This document shows positions 37,045 to 45,225 of a stretch of DNA of 64,000 nt, one piece after another. The translations under genes were made by a program, and so were the position numbers. Source of the DNA: CAHJXF01 sp038225855 (GTDB taxonomy: Bacteria > Pseudomonadota > Gammaproteobacteria > Burkholderiales > Burkholderiaceae_D); NCBI GenBank assembly GCA_038225855.1, contig JBBRQU010000015.1:1-64000 (forward strand), read 5' to 3'. Below the pieces are notes generated by a model. It had not been told where the DNA came from and ran no database searches. It saw only the letters and a program-made list of their open reading frames with translations. Every line of letters starts with the position of its first letter. Position 1 is the first letter of the stretch.

Positions 37045-37686
37045 TCAATCATCATCGGCGATCAAGGACTCGACCGCGCGCAAGTCGCCGCGTTCTGTTT
37101 TCGCTCCACGCGCAGCATGCTGGTCGCGCGGATCGAGGACCACGAGATGCACGGCTTCGATCCGGGCAGCCCGTGCGTCGGGACGCAAGGTGACCGCGCG
37201 AGGCGGCCAGACGAAGCTCAGCACTTCGGCGGCATCGCGTGCCTTGCGTCGATCGACTTCGAGCTGCGACACCTCGAACTCGATGCCCGCATTCAGCAGA
37301 AAGATCTCGATGTCCTTGGCGTTGTCGCTGAACACCTGCAGATGCAGGTCGCTGTGCTCGCCCGCGGTCCCGTTGAACGCCGCGCCGGTCAGGAAAGGCT
37401 CGAAGGCGTCGAGAAAGCGCATCACGTCGGCCGCCGTGCGACGCAGGCTCAACAAGCGCGCCGGCTGCGTGTCGGCCATGAAGAGCGCCTGATGCGCGCG
37501 CACCGCGGCTTCGACCGTCGCGTTGTCCGGCATGCAGTCGGAGGCCAGCCTGTCGCGCGCGTCGCCGGTCACTTCGCGCACCGCGCGGCGCTTGGCGCCC
37601 GCGTAGTCCATGCCATCTTCCGCGATGAGGCGCGCGGCGACGGCAGCGATCTCGTCACGCAATGTAGGGTGATTCGATGGAAGCAT
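37045..37686 (-). CDS. Conserved hypothetical protein, possibly nucleotidyltransferase-like
   Basis: A 213-residue protein without signal or membrane segments. It has an N-terminal helical region (LRDEIAAVAARLIAEDGMDYAGAKRRAVRE), then SLRRTAADVMRFLDAFEPFL and the segment LTGAAFNGTAGEHSDLHLQV, which resembles the Gly-Ser-x-x-Asp-x-Asp region of pol-beta-type nucleotidyltransferases, though the acidic pair is weak. Similar proteins are common next to tlpA in Burkholderiales. I know of no demonstrated function. The C-terminal 60 residues look less conserved. Confidence 0.7.
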   Translation of the reverse strand: MLPSNHPTLRDEIAAVAARLIAEDGMDYAGAKRRAVREVTGDARDRLASDCMPDNATVEAAVRAHQALFMADTQPARLLSLRRTAADVMRFLDAFEPFLTGAAFNGTAGEHSDLHLQVFSDNAKDIEIFLLNAGIEFEVSQLEVDRRKARDAAEVLSFVWPPRAVTLRPDARAARIEAVHLVVLDPRDQHAARGAKTERGDLRAVESLIADDD

Positions 37687-37725
37687 GAGACGGCCGGTGG
37701 GTGAGAGCCGCGTGACTCGTGCGAT

Positions 37726-39456
37726 CTATTCTGCATGCGAGGCATCGACCATACAAATGCGTGCGGCGCGCTCGCTCATGATCAGCATCAGCCTGGTCGT
37801 CGCCCGCGTCGCGCCCACGAAGAGCTTGCGCACCGTCTTCTCGTCGAGCGCGTCGAAGTCGATCTCGGTAAAGATCACGCAAGGCGCCGACTGGCCCTTG
37901 AAGCGATAGATCGTTTCAGCCAGCACTTCGCCGTTGGTATAGACCGGATTGCCGAAGAGATCGTAGGTCCCCGCAAAACGTCGCAATGCATGCGGGCCGA
38001 GTTCATCGACTGCGAGCAGCTTCGAATGCTCGCGGCCCGCGAACGTCAGCACGGCGATGTCGCTGCGTCGATAGCCCGCCGCGAGCGCCTTCGTTATTGC
38101 GCGCATCGTCACGTCGATGAGCGAGCGCGTCGATGCCATGGAATCAGCGGCGGGGTCCGCGGCGTCGTCCTGCCCGACCCAGGTCGTGATCTCGAGTTCC
38201 GACCCCGACAGCGGACTCGCGGCCTTGATCGCGCGCATTTCCGTCGAGGCCGCGTCGGTCAGGCCGCCCGCGAGCAAGGGAACGATGGCATCGATGATGT
38301 CGCGCGGACTGCGGTAATTGGTCCGCGCGTGCAGCGTGACCCAGCCCTCGAGCGCAACCGCTTCACGCCCGTAGAGATTCTGCATCGGGTCTTCGAGCCA
38401 ATAGGCTTTGCCGGCCGGCCGCAGAAAGCGCAGCGCGGCATCGCGCCACTCGGACGTGAAGTCCTGACCTTCATCGACGATCACGACATCGAAGCGTTCG
38501 CTGTCGTCCGGCCGTGCATCCACGACCGCAGCCTCGAGTTGCGCGTACAAATCCTTCGCATTGAAATCGGGTTCGATGCCACGCGCGCGCAGCAGTCGAT
38601 CGCCGTAGCCGTGAAAGGTCGCCACCGTGACACCGGCAGGCGCGATGCGCGCGATGTGATCGGCAAGCGGCCGGTTGTAGCAGAGGTAGAGCGCCGAACG
38701 TCCTTCTTCGAGCGCGTCGGCCAGGACGCGCAATGCGAGTTGCGTCTTGCCCGAGCCGGCGGTGCCTCGCACGCGCAGACGAAACGGGCTGAACTCGAGC
38801 TGCGTCGCCCACTCGGCGAGGCCGCCCGCGAGCCGCGTGACCCAGGCATCGGTGCGGCCGATCAAGGTGGCGACATCGGTGACGAGCAGCAGTTGATCCG
38901 AGAAGAAGCGCAACGCAGTCGTCGCATCGACGCTGCCGGCGGGAGGTTCGGGGCCGAGCAGGTCGATCGCGATCGCGACCAGTTCCGATGCGCGCGATGC
39001 ATCGACAATGCGTTCGGAAGAGATGCCTGCGCGGTCGGCATCGCGGATCTTGTAGTCGGGACAGAACAGCAGGTAGTCGAGCGCGAGTCGTTGGTCGGCG
39101 CTGGTCTTCGCGCGTCGCGATTGCGAGAAGCGCGTCAACAGTCCTTCGATCGATCGCATGATCTGCGGCGCGACGCGTTTCCTCAGTGATCCATAGACCT
39201 TGATCAGTCCATCGGGCGTCTCTTCGAGAAACCCCGACTTCTGCTCGATCAACAGCACCCGGCCATTCGGCGCGACCACGATGAAGTCGATCTCGCCATA
39301 CACCGAGCAGCCGTGTTCGACGCGTGTCCAGTGCACGCCGTGCAGCACCGTGAAATCGTCGGGCAGCCGGGCGAGCACGCGCAGCGTTTCGATCTCGCGA
39401 AGCGCCGAGCCGGAGAAGGCCAGGGTCTCCCAGCCGTCGGGAAGAATGCGAGCCAT
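37726..39456 (-). CDS. NERD-domain protein with UvrD-like SF1 helicase/ATPase
   Basis: A 576-residue fusion of a nuclease-related domain and a helicase. The start MARILPDGWETLAFSGSALR is preferred over an upstream frame that crosses repeat sequence. The NERD region (about 36-130) has GEIDFIVVAP and VLLIEQKSG, an Asp...Glu-x-Lys arrangement as in PD-(D/E)xK nucleases. Walker A is GTAGSGKT (231-238), Walker B VIVDEGQDF (325-333), and the C-terminal helicase motifs include YRFKGQSAPCVIF and LFVGATRATTRLML. It should bind DNA or RNA and couple ATP hydrolysis to cleavage or unwinding. It stands alone in the row, with no recognised defence genes beside it. Confidence 0.85.
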   Translation of the reverse strand: MARILPDGWETLAFSGSALREIETLRVLARLPDDFTVLHGVHWTRVEHGCSVYGEIDFIVVAPNGRVLLIEQKSGFLEETPDGLIKVYGSLRKRVAPQIMRSIEGLLTRFSQSRRAKTSADQRLALDYLLFCPDYKIRDADRAGISSERIVDASRASELVAIAIDLLGPEPPAGSVDATTALRFFSDQLLLVTDVATLIGRTDAWVTRLAGGLAEWATQLEFSPFRLRVRGTAGSGKTQLALRVLADALEEGRSALYLCYNRPLADHIARIAPAGVTVATFHGYGDRLLRARGIEPDFNAKDLYAQLEAAVVDARPDDSERFDVVIVDEGQDFTSEWRDAALRFLRPAGKAYWLEDPMQNLYGREAVALEGWVTLHARTNYRSPRDIIDAIVPLLAGGLTDAASTEMRAIKAASPLSGSELEITTWVGQDDAADPAADSMASTRSLIDVTMRAITKALAAGYRRSDIAVLTFAGREHSKLLAVDELGPHALRRFAGTYDLFGNPVYTNGEVLAETIYRFKGQSAPCVIFTEIDFDALDEKTVRKLFVGATRATTRLMLIMSERAARICMVDASHAE

Positions 39457-39513
39457 GCGGGAAGGTCGGTTGGGATGTTGTGAGGTGGGTGATTCTAATG
39501 ATGTTCGATCCCC

Positions 39514-39532
39514 GGTTCCCGCGGAAACGACG
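39514..39532. repeat. Fragment of the family-2 repeat before mpl
   Basis: GGTTCCCGCGGAAACGACG matches the right end of the copy at 36939-37030 but has lost the hairpin loop. It lies in the 155-bp gap between the divergent helicase and mpl genes. Confidence 0.5.
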
Positions 39533-39611
39533 AAGTAATCGCAGAGAACTAGACGACGCCTCCGATACAATCCGCAGCGCTTCGGCTTTCGCCGCGCGCG
39601 TCGTCCCTCTC

Positions 39612-41069
39612 ATGCACATCCACATCCTCGGCATCTGCGGCACCTTCATGGGCGGGCTCGCGGTGCTCGCTCGCGCCGCGGGCCATCGCGTGACGGGTTG
39701 CGATGCCGGCGTCTATCCGCCGATGAGCACGCAGCTCGAAGCGCAGGGCATAGCGCTGATCGAAGGGTGGGATCCTGCGCAGCTCGCGCTCGCGCCCGAG
39801 CTCTTCGTCGTCGGCAACGTCGTCACGCGCGGCAATCCGCTGATCGAGGCGATCCTCGACCGCGGCCTGCCGTACACCTCGGGTCCGCAATGGCTCGCAG
39901 AGCATGTGCTCGCAGGCACGACCGCGCGCAAGACCGTGTTGGCGGTCGCCGGTACGCACGGCAAGACCACGACCTCGTCGATGCTCGCGTGGATCCTGGA
40001 ACACGCGGGTCTCGCGCCGGGTTTCCTGATCGGCGGCGTGCCCAATGACTTCGGCGTGTCGGCGCGCCTCACGGACTCGTCGCTGTTCGTGATCGAAGCC
40101 GACGAATACGACACCGCCTTCTTCGACAAGCGATCGAAATTCGTTCACTACCGCCCGCGCGTCGCGGTGCTCAACAATCTCGAGTTCGACCACGCGGATA
40201 TCTTTGCCGACCTCGCGGCGATCGAGACGCAGTTTCATCATCTCGTGCGGACCGTGCCGGCTCAGGGCTTGCTCGTCGTCAACGGCGAGAGCGAAGCGCT
40301 GGCGCGTGTGCTCGCACAGGGTTGCTGGTCGAGCGTCGAGCGCTTTGACGACGGCGCGGGCGACGGCGCCCAATGGTCGGCGCGAAACACGGACTCGGGG
40401 TTCGAAGTTCTGCACGACGGTCGTGTCGAAGGAAGCATCCGATGGAATCTGCAGGGCGCGCATAACCGCGTCAACGCATTGGCCGCGTTGATCGCCGCGC
40501 GTTACGTCGGCGTTTCGCCTGCGCAGGCGTGCGAGGCGCTGACTCGCTTCGAAGGCGTCAAGCGCCGCATGGAAGTGCGCGGCACTGCCGACGGCGTCAC
40601 GGTCTATGACGACTTCGCGCATCATCCGACCGCGATCGCGACCACCATTGCCGGACTGCGGAGCAAGCTTGACGCATCGCCCGCGACACGCGCCAGGTCG
40701 CGCATCATCGCCGTGATCGAGCCGCGTTCGAACACGATGAAGCTCGGCACGATCAAGGCCGCGCTGCCCGCGAGCTTGGCCGAGGCCGATCGTGTGTTCG
40801 GTTATGGCGCGAGGCAGGGCAAGGACGCGCTCGGCTGGGACCTCGCGGCCGCGCTCGCACCGCTCAACGAAGACGATGGTTTCGATCGCAACCACAAAGG
40901 ATCGAAGGCCATGGCGTTCGACGACATCGAACAACTGGTTGCGGCGATGGTGATAGCGGCGCAGCCGGGAGATCACGTCCTCGTGATGAGCAACGGCGGC
41001 TTCGTCGGGATTCACCAGCGCCTGCTGGCTGCGCTCGATCAGCGCGCCGCGCGCAAGGCCGCGGCGTGA
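39612..41069 (+). CDS. mpl: UDP-N-acetylmuramate:L-Ala-gamma-D-Glu-meso-DAP ligase Mpl
   Basis: Reattaches recovered murein tripeptide to UDP-MurNAc in cell-wall recycling. The start MHIHILGICGTFMGGLAVLA is the Mpl N-terminus and distinguishes it from MurC. The ATP loop is GTHGKTTT (114-121), the central domain has VIEADEYDTAFFDKRSKF, and the C-terminal Mur ligase part includes YDDFAHHPTAI. The length is 485 residues. With ampD at 23 kb, two enzymes of the same recycling pathway are encoded in the window. Confidence 0.96.
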   Translation: MHIHILGICGTFMGGLAVLARAAGHRVTGCDAGVYPPMSTQLEAQGIALIEGWDPAQLALAPELFVVGNVVTRGNPLIEAILDRGLPYTSGPQWLAEHVLAGTTARKTVLAVAGTHGKTTTSSMLAWILEHAGLAPGFLIGGVPNDFGVSARLTDSSLFVIEADEYDTAFFDKRSKFVHYRPRVAVLNNLEFDHADIFADLAAIETQFHHLVRTVPAQGLLVVNGESEALARVLAQGCWSSVERFDDGAGDGAQWSARNTDSGFEVLHDGRVEGSIRWNLQGAHNRVNALAALIAARYVGVSPAQACEALTRFEGVKRRMEVRGTADGVTVYDDFAHHPTAIATTIAGLRSKLDASPATRARSRIIAVIEPRSNTMKLGTIKAALPASLAEADRVFGYGARQGKDALGWDLAAALAPLNEDDGFDRNHKGSKAMAFDDIEQLVAAMVIAAQPGDHVLVMSNGGFVGIHQRLLAALDQRAARKAAA

Positions 41070-41095
41070 TGCAAAGCGCGGCAACGCGCGCGTCG

Positions 41096-41160
41096 TTCCC
41101 GCGCACGCGGGAACCCGGTGTCTTGCGGCGCACGCCACTGGTCCCTGCGTTCGCAGGGAC
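41096..41160. repeat. Dispersed hairpin repeat, family 2, copy after mpl
   Basis: TTCCCGCG (41096-41103) / CGCGGGAA (41106-41113) forms a perfect hairpin identical in arms to the copy after secA. GTCCCTGCG (41141-41149) / CGCAGGGAC (41152-41160) forms a second with a TT loop. The element fills the gap between mpl and the esterase gene. Confidence 0.8.
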
Positions 41161-41178
41161 GACGAGAGTATCGGACCG

Positions 41179-41778
41179 ATGATTCTGTATCTGCACGGCT
41201 TTCGCTCGTCGCCGCGTTCGATCAAGGCGCGGCAACTCGCGGCGCGCCTCGAGCAACGCGGACTCGCCGCCGACTATCGCTGTCCGCAACTGCCGGCGTC
41301 TCCGCGCGAAGCGTCGCGCGTGATCGCGGACATCGCGATGCGACCTTCCACGCAGCGGCTGGCTGTCATCGGCTCGTCACTGGGCGGCTATTACGCGACA
41401 TGGATTGCGGAGCGGGTCGATTGCCGCGTCGTGCTGCTCAACCCCGCAGTCCATCCCGAACGCGATCTCGCGCATCACCTGGGCGCGCAGACCATCTATC
41501 ACAGCGACGAGACCGTCGAGATCCGGCCCGAATTTCTCGACGAACTGAAAGACCTGCACGTCGGCGCGATCACGCGCCCCGAGCGTTACCTGCTGGTGGC
41601 CGCGACCGGCGATGAAGTGCTCGATTGGCGCGAAATGGTCGGGCGCTATGCAAATGCCCGGCATCTCGTCGTCGAAGGCAGCGATCACGGCTTGTCCGAT
41701 TTCGAAACCATCATCGACGACGTGATCGACTTCGCACTCGGCCTTGCGATCGACTCTGCATCCGAACGGCGCGAGTAG
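41179..41778 (+). CDS. YqiA-like alpha/beta-hydrolase esterase
   Basis: A 199-residue small esterase of the UPF0227/YqiA type. The oxyanion segment is MILYLHGFRSSP, the nucleophile Ser67 is in GSSLGGYYA, the acid is in TGDEVLDWREM, and the catalytic His in GSDHGLSDF. The compact size without a lid and the short N-terminus fit YqiA rather than general lipases. The natural substrate is unknown. marC follows after 11 bp. Confidence 0.9.
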   Translation: MILYLHGFRSSPRSIKARQLAARLEQRGLAADYRCPQLPASPREASRVIADIAMRPSTQRLAVIGSSLGGYYATWIAERVDCRVVLLNPAVHPERDLAHHLGAQTIYHSDETVEIRPEFLDELKDLHVGAITRPERYLLVAATGDEVLDWREMVGRYANARHLVVEGSDHGLSDFETIIDDVIDFALGLAIDSASERRE

Positions 41779-41789
41779 AGTCGCTTCGC

Positions 41790-42392
41790 ATGGAACAGAC
41801 CTTTCTCTCGGCCACGATCCTGCTGCTTCTGGTCGCCGATCCGCTGGGCAACATTCCGATCTTCGTCGCGGCGCTGCGCGGCGTGCCATCGAAGCGGCGG
41901 CCGGCGGTCATCCTGCGCGAGTGCCTGATCGCGTTCGCGATCCTGCTGTTGTTCATGTTCGTCGGCCATCGCTTCATGGATGCGCTCGGTCTGTCGGACG
42001 TGTCGCTGCAGATCGGCGGCGGCGTGATCCTGTTTCTGATCGCGCTGCGCATGGTGTTCCCGGTGCCCGAAGGCATCTTCGGTTCGTCGCCCGGAGGAGA
42101 GCCCTTCATCGTACCGCTCGCGATTCCCGCGCTCGCCGGACCGTCGGCATTGGCGACGGTGCTGCTGCTCGTGTCGCGCGATCCAGGCCGTCTCTTCGAG
42201 TGGATCGCCGCACTCGCGATCGCGCTCTCGACATCGGCAGTCGTCCTCGTCTTCGCGGAGAAATTGCAGAAGCGGCTCGGCGAGCGCGCCGTGATCGCAT
42301 TCGAACGATTGATGGGACTGGTGCTGACTGCGATCGCGGTCGAGATGATCCTCAAAGGCATACGCGCCTTCGTGCTCCAGCTATATCAGTGA
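41790..42392 (+). CDS. MarC family integral membrane protein
   Basis: A 200-residue protein with six predicted transmembrane helices, beginning LSATILLLLVADPLGNIPIF, the characteristic MarC opening with Asp-Pro-x-Gly-Asn. The second repeat has IPALAGPSALATVLLL. Despite the name the family is not proven to act in multidrug resistance; NAAT-type amino acid transport has been suggested. It is followed after 3 bp by a broken regulator gene. Confidence 0.93.
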   Translation: MEQTFLSATILLLLVADPLGNIPIFVAALRGVPSKRRPAVILRECLIAFAILLLFMFVGHRFMDALGLSDVSLQIGGGVILFLIALRMVFPVPEGIFGSSPGGEPFIVPLAIPALAGPSALATVLLLVSRDPGRLFEWIAALAIALSTSAVVLVFAEKLQKRLGERAVIAFERLMGLVLTAIAVEMILKGIRAFVLQLYQ

Positions 42393-42395
42393 CGC

Positions 42396-42962
42396 ATGCC
42401 AACGCGGGCCAGTCGCGTCGAATACGAAAAGCGCATGCACCGCGTGCTCGAGCACATCGATCGTCACCTCGATGAAACGCTGGAGCTGGATGCGCTGGCC
42501 GGGGTGGCGCACTTTTCGCCGTTCCATTTCCACCGGCTTTTCCTCGCGTAAATAAGCGAGACGCTCGGCGACTACCTGCGACGCCGCAGGCTCGAGGTCG
42601 CGGCCCTGCGGCTGGTCGCGCAGCCGCGCGTGCCGGTGTTGAGCGTGGCGCTGTCGATCGGGTTCGGTTCCACGGAGCCCGATCAGTGCCGCTACGATGC
42701 GGGCGTGGAAGTGCCCGACGATTTCGTCGTGAGCGGCAAGGCTCACCTCACCACGATCCCCGGCGGCGCATCGACGCGATTCCGCGGCACAGGCGCCGAG
42801 ATCGGCGAGGCGTGGACCGCGCTGATGCGCGACTGGCTCCCCAAAAGCGGAATGCAATTCCACACGCGGCCGTTCTTCGAGTATTACCCGGTCGATGCGA
42901 ACTACGACGCGAAGACCGGCGCGTTCGAGTGCGATATCGTGATCCCGGTCGTTCCATTGTGA
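42396..42962 (+). pseudogene. AraC/GyrI-type transcriptional regulator, disabled by stop codon and deletion
   Basis: The frame from 42396 encodes an AraC HTH start (RMHRVLEHIDRHLDETLELD, then AGVAHFSPFHFHRLF), meets TAA at 42549-42551, and continues in the same frame with ETLGDYLRRRRLEVAALRL and VALSIGFGSTE. At that point the usual second HTH and the start of the effector domain are missing, and the text jumps to a GyrI-like C-terminal part (YDAGVEVPDDFVVSG, ending FECDIVIPVVPL). Intact relatives are about 290 residues. A separate initiation after the stop could yield the C-terminal half, but a working regulator is unlikely. Confidence 0.85.
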
Positions 42963-42973
42963 AGTGAAAGACT

Positions 42974-43357
42974 ATGCCCACGGAGAAGCCAAGCCTGAGG
43001 GCAATCAACCTCGCCGAAAAACTCGCGACCTTCTCCGAGCATTGGCAACCGAGGACCGTGGGCCAGTTCAACGGCCACGACCTGATGGTCGCGAAGCTCA
43101 AAGGCGAATTCGTCTGGCACAAGCACGACGACACCGACGACTTCTTTCTGGTGCTCAAGGGCCGCATCACGATCCAGATGCGCGACGCGAAGGGAAGCAG
43201 TGAGGTGACGCTCGGGCCCGGCGAAGTATTCGTCGTCCCCAAAGGAGTCGAGCATCGTCCCATTGCAAAGGAAGAAGCGCATATCCTGCTGATCGAACCG
43301 ATGGGCACGCCGAACACCGGCGATCCCGAAACGGCTGCCGCGCGCAGGATGATCTGA
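42974..43357 (+). CDS. Small cupin-domain protein
   Basis: A single-domain cupin of 127 residues. Cupin motif 1 is visible as FVWHKHDDTDDFFLVLKGRI, with the two His and the acidic residue that normally hold a metal, and motif 2 as LGPGEVFVVPKGVEHRPIA. No signal peptide, so cytoplasmic. It begins 11 bp after the regulator remnant and 11 bp before the RidA gene, suggesting a shared transcript. The substrate is unknown. Confidence 0.88.
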   Translation: MPTEKPSLRAINLAEKLATFSEHWQPRTVGQFNGHDLMVAKLKGEFVWHKHDDTDDFFLVLKGRITIQMRDAKGSSEVTLGPGEVFVVPKGVEHRPIAKEEAHILLIEPMGTPNTGDPETAAARRMI

Positions 43358-43368
43358 CGCGATGATCG

Positions 43369-43761
43369 ATGGTTGAAATGAAGGTCAATGCCATCAATGC
43401 CGACGCCGCGCCCGAAGCGGCGGGCGGCTACTCGCAAGCGCTCGAAGTGCGTGATGCAGAGCGCCTGCTTTTCATCAGCGGCCAGATTCCGCAAACGCGG
43501 GCGGGCGCGGTACCCGAGGGCTTTCGCGCGCAAGCGGAACTGGCTTGGGCCCACGTCCGCGCGCAACTCGAGGCCGCGGACATGAGCGTCGCCAACCTCG
43601 TCAAGGTCACGACGTTTCTTTCTTCGCGGGAGTTCGCGATCCTGAATCGCGAGGTGCGCCAAGCAGTGCTGGGAAACCATGCGCCCGCGTTGACGGTCAT
43701 CATCACGGGCATCTTCGACGAACAGTGGTTGCTCGAGATCGAAGCGATAGCCGCAGCCTGA
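43369..43761 (+). CDS. RidA/YjgF-family protein lacking the usual catalytic arginine
   Basis: A 130-residue member of the Rid superfamily, which hydrolyses reactive enamine/imine intermediates. The fold motifs are GGYSQALEV, LLFISGQIP and VKVTTFLSS. In active RidA a conserved Arg precedes the last strand (Pro-x-Arg-x-x-Val); here the region reads HAPALTVIITGI with Leu at that place, so the deaminase activity may be absent and another ligand or reaction is likely. It is probably cotranscribed with the cupin gene. Confidence 0.88.
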   Translation: MVEMKVNAINADAAPEAAGGYSQALEVRDAERLLFISGQIPQTRAGAVPEGFRAQAELAWAHVRAQLEAADMSVANLVKVTTFLSSREFAILNREVRQAVLGNHAPALTVIITGIFDEQWLLEIEAIAAA

Positions 43762-43849
43762 GGGCCTTGAAAATTAGCGAGGTCGTTCGTGGGCAGCGTG
43801 CTCTTGCATTGGGTTCGGCCCCCAATAGCGTTTCGCTCATGGCAGCGAA

Positions 43850-44671
43850 TCAAGAATCATCGTCGCCGCCAAGAAAGCCTCCAAGCAAGCCGCCGACTGC
43901 AGTCCCGCCGACGAGACTTCCAATGCCGCCCTCATCGCGCCCGCGTCCACCGCCCTGCGGCGCGGCTGCGAACACGCGGCTTGCAAGACGCGAGAACGGC
44001 AACGACTGCAGCCACACATGCCCCGGCCCGCGCAGCGTCGCGAAGAACAATCCTTCGCCGCCGAACAGCGCGGTCTTGATCTTGCCGACGTACTGGATGT
44101 CGAAGTCGACCGAAGGCTCGTACGCGACCAGGCATCCGGTGTCGACGCGCAGCGTCTCGCCGGACGCGAGTTGACGCTCGAGGATTGTGCCGCCCGCATG
44201 CACGAACACCATCCCGTCGCCGTCGAGCTTCTCCATGATGAAGCCCTCGCCGCCGAAGAAGCCCGCACCGAGCCGCCGCTGAAACGCGATGCCCAGCGAC
44301 ACGCCGCGCGCCGCGCACAGAAACGCATCGCGTTGCGCGATCAGCGTGCCGCCGATGCGCGACAGATCGATCGGCACGATCTTGCCCGGATAGGGCGCTG
44401 CGAACGCGACGCGCCGCTTGGTCGCTCCCTGATTCGTATAGACGGTCGTGAACAGCGACTCGCCGGTGACGAGGCGCTTGCCCGCACCGAGCAGCTTGCC
44501 GAAGACGCCGCCCTGCTGGTTCGAGCCATCGCCGAACACGGTGTCGAGATCGATGTCGGGGTCCATGTAGAACAGGCTGCCCGCTTCGCCGATCGCGGCT
44601 TCTCCCGGATCGAGCTCGAGCTCGACGTACTGCATCTCGTTGCCGAATATTTCGTAGTCGATCACGTCCAT
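43850..44671 (-). CDS. AIM24/TIGR00266 family protein
   Basis: A 273-residue protein of the AIM24 (DUF124) family, a beta-helix-like fold with no clearly known function in bacteria. The start at 44671, MDVIDYEIFGNEMQYVELEL, has AAGGA ahead of it. The conserved features are EAGSLFYMDPDI, the FFGGEGFIMEKLDGDGMVFVHAGG central part and a Gly-rich tail, GGTAVGGLLGGFLGGDDDS. It converges with ridA. Confidence 0.88.
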   Translation of the reverse strand: MDVIDYEIFGNEMQYVELELDPGEAAIGEAGSLFYMDPDIDLDTVFGDGSNQQGGVFGKLLGAGKRLVTGESLFTTVYTNQGATKRRVAFAAPYPGKIVPIDLSRIGGTLIAQRDAFLCAARGVSLGIAFQRRLGAGFFGGEGFIMEKLDGDGMVFVHAGGTILERQLASGETLRVDTGCLVAYEPSVDFDIQYVGKIKTALFGGEGLFFATLRGPGHVWLQSLPFSRLASRVFAAAPQGGGRGRDEGGIGSLVGGTAVGGLLGGFLGGDDDS

Positions 44672-44721
44672 TCGCGGGTCCTTGTCGGGGGATTGAAGTT
44701 GTGGTGATTCGGAGGAGCCCT

Positions 44722-45042
44722 TCAGACTTCGACAGAATGCGCTTCGAGATTCACGTTCAGGCATTCGCGAAGTACATGAAAGATGGCTGCGAGATTGTCC
44801 ATGCTCGGATTGCCGGCTGGCGACAGCATGCGATGCAGGCTCTTGCTCGGCTTGTCGGTCAGAGTGGCGAGCAGTTCGAACCCGATGGTCGCGTTGATCA
44901 GGTCGCGCAGAATGAGGCGCGCGGTTTCCGCCTCGCCGTTGAGGAACAGCGTGGCCGCCGCGTCGAGCAACGCTTGCGCGAACGCCGGATCGCGTTCAAC
45001 GCGCTCGACCACGGTCTGCTTGAAATCGCGGGTCAGTGCCAT
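44722..45042 (-). CDS. HigA-like antitoxin-type regulator without a toxin partner
   Basis: A 106-residue DNA-binding protein related to addiction-module antitoxins (ARLILRDLINATIGFELLA and the segment SKSLHRMLSPAGNPSMDNLA). The ATG at 45042 is preceded by AAAGGTG. No toxin gene is recognisable upstream on the same strand; only about 80 bp separate the start from a palindromic operator-like site. It may be an orphan antitoxin or a regulator of its own gene. Confidence 0.75.
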   Translation of the reverse strand: MALTRDFKQTVVERVERDPAFAQALLDAAATLFLNGEAETARLILRDLINATIGFELLATLTDKPSKSLHRMLSPAGNPSMDNLAAIFHVLRECLNVNLEAHSVEV

Positions 45043-45123
45043 GGACTTCACCTTTTTCGTTGGTCGCCTTGAATTTTTCGATGTTGAGTAGTGACTTCTT
45101 TCGATCCGGATGATCATGCACAG

Positions 45124-45143
45124 ATGGTAACTTATACGTTACC
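45124..45143. promoter_or_regulatory. Inverted repeat TGGTAAC-N6-GTTACCA between the orphan antitoxin and the RNB gene
   Basis: Perfect seven-base arms (45124-45130 and 45137-45143) around TTATAC. On the minus strand the spacer reads GTATAA, close to a -10 element for the antitoxin gene. The location, symmetry and AT content fit an autoregulatory operator. Confidence 0.6.
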
Positions 45144-45225
45144 ACCAGTCCAACGGCAGATATACGGCGCACGCCTCCGCTTACCGCTTGCCGGCTCGCC
45201 AAGCCCCTGCTTCTATAATCCACCG

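Noticed and set aside
36876..37055. Upstream extension of the TlpA-like protein
   Set aside because: The residues are translations of a 7-bp tandem repeat and a dispersed repeat (ASFPRTRESS, PAFAGTKG); the membrane helix begins only after 36875.
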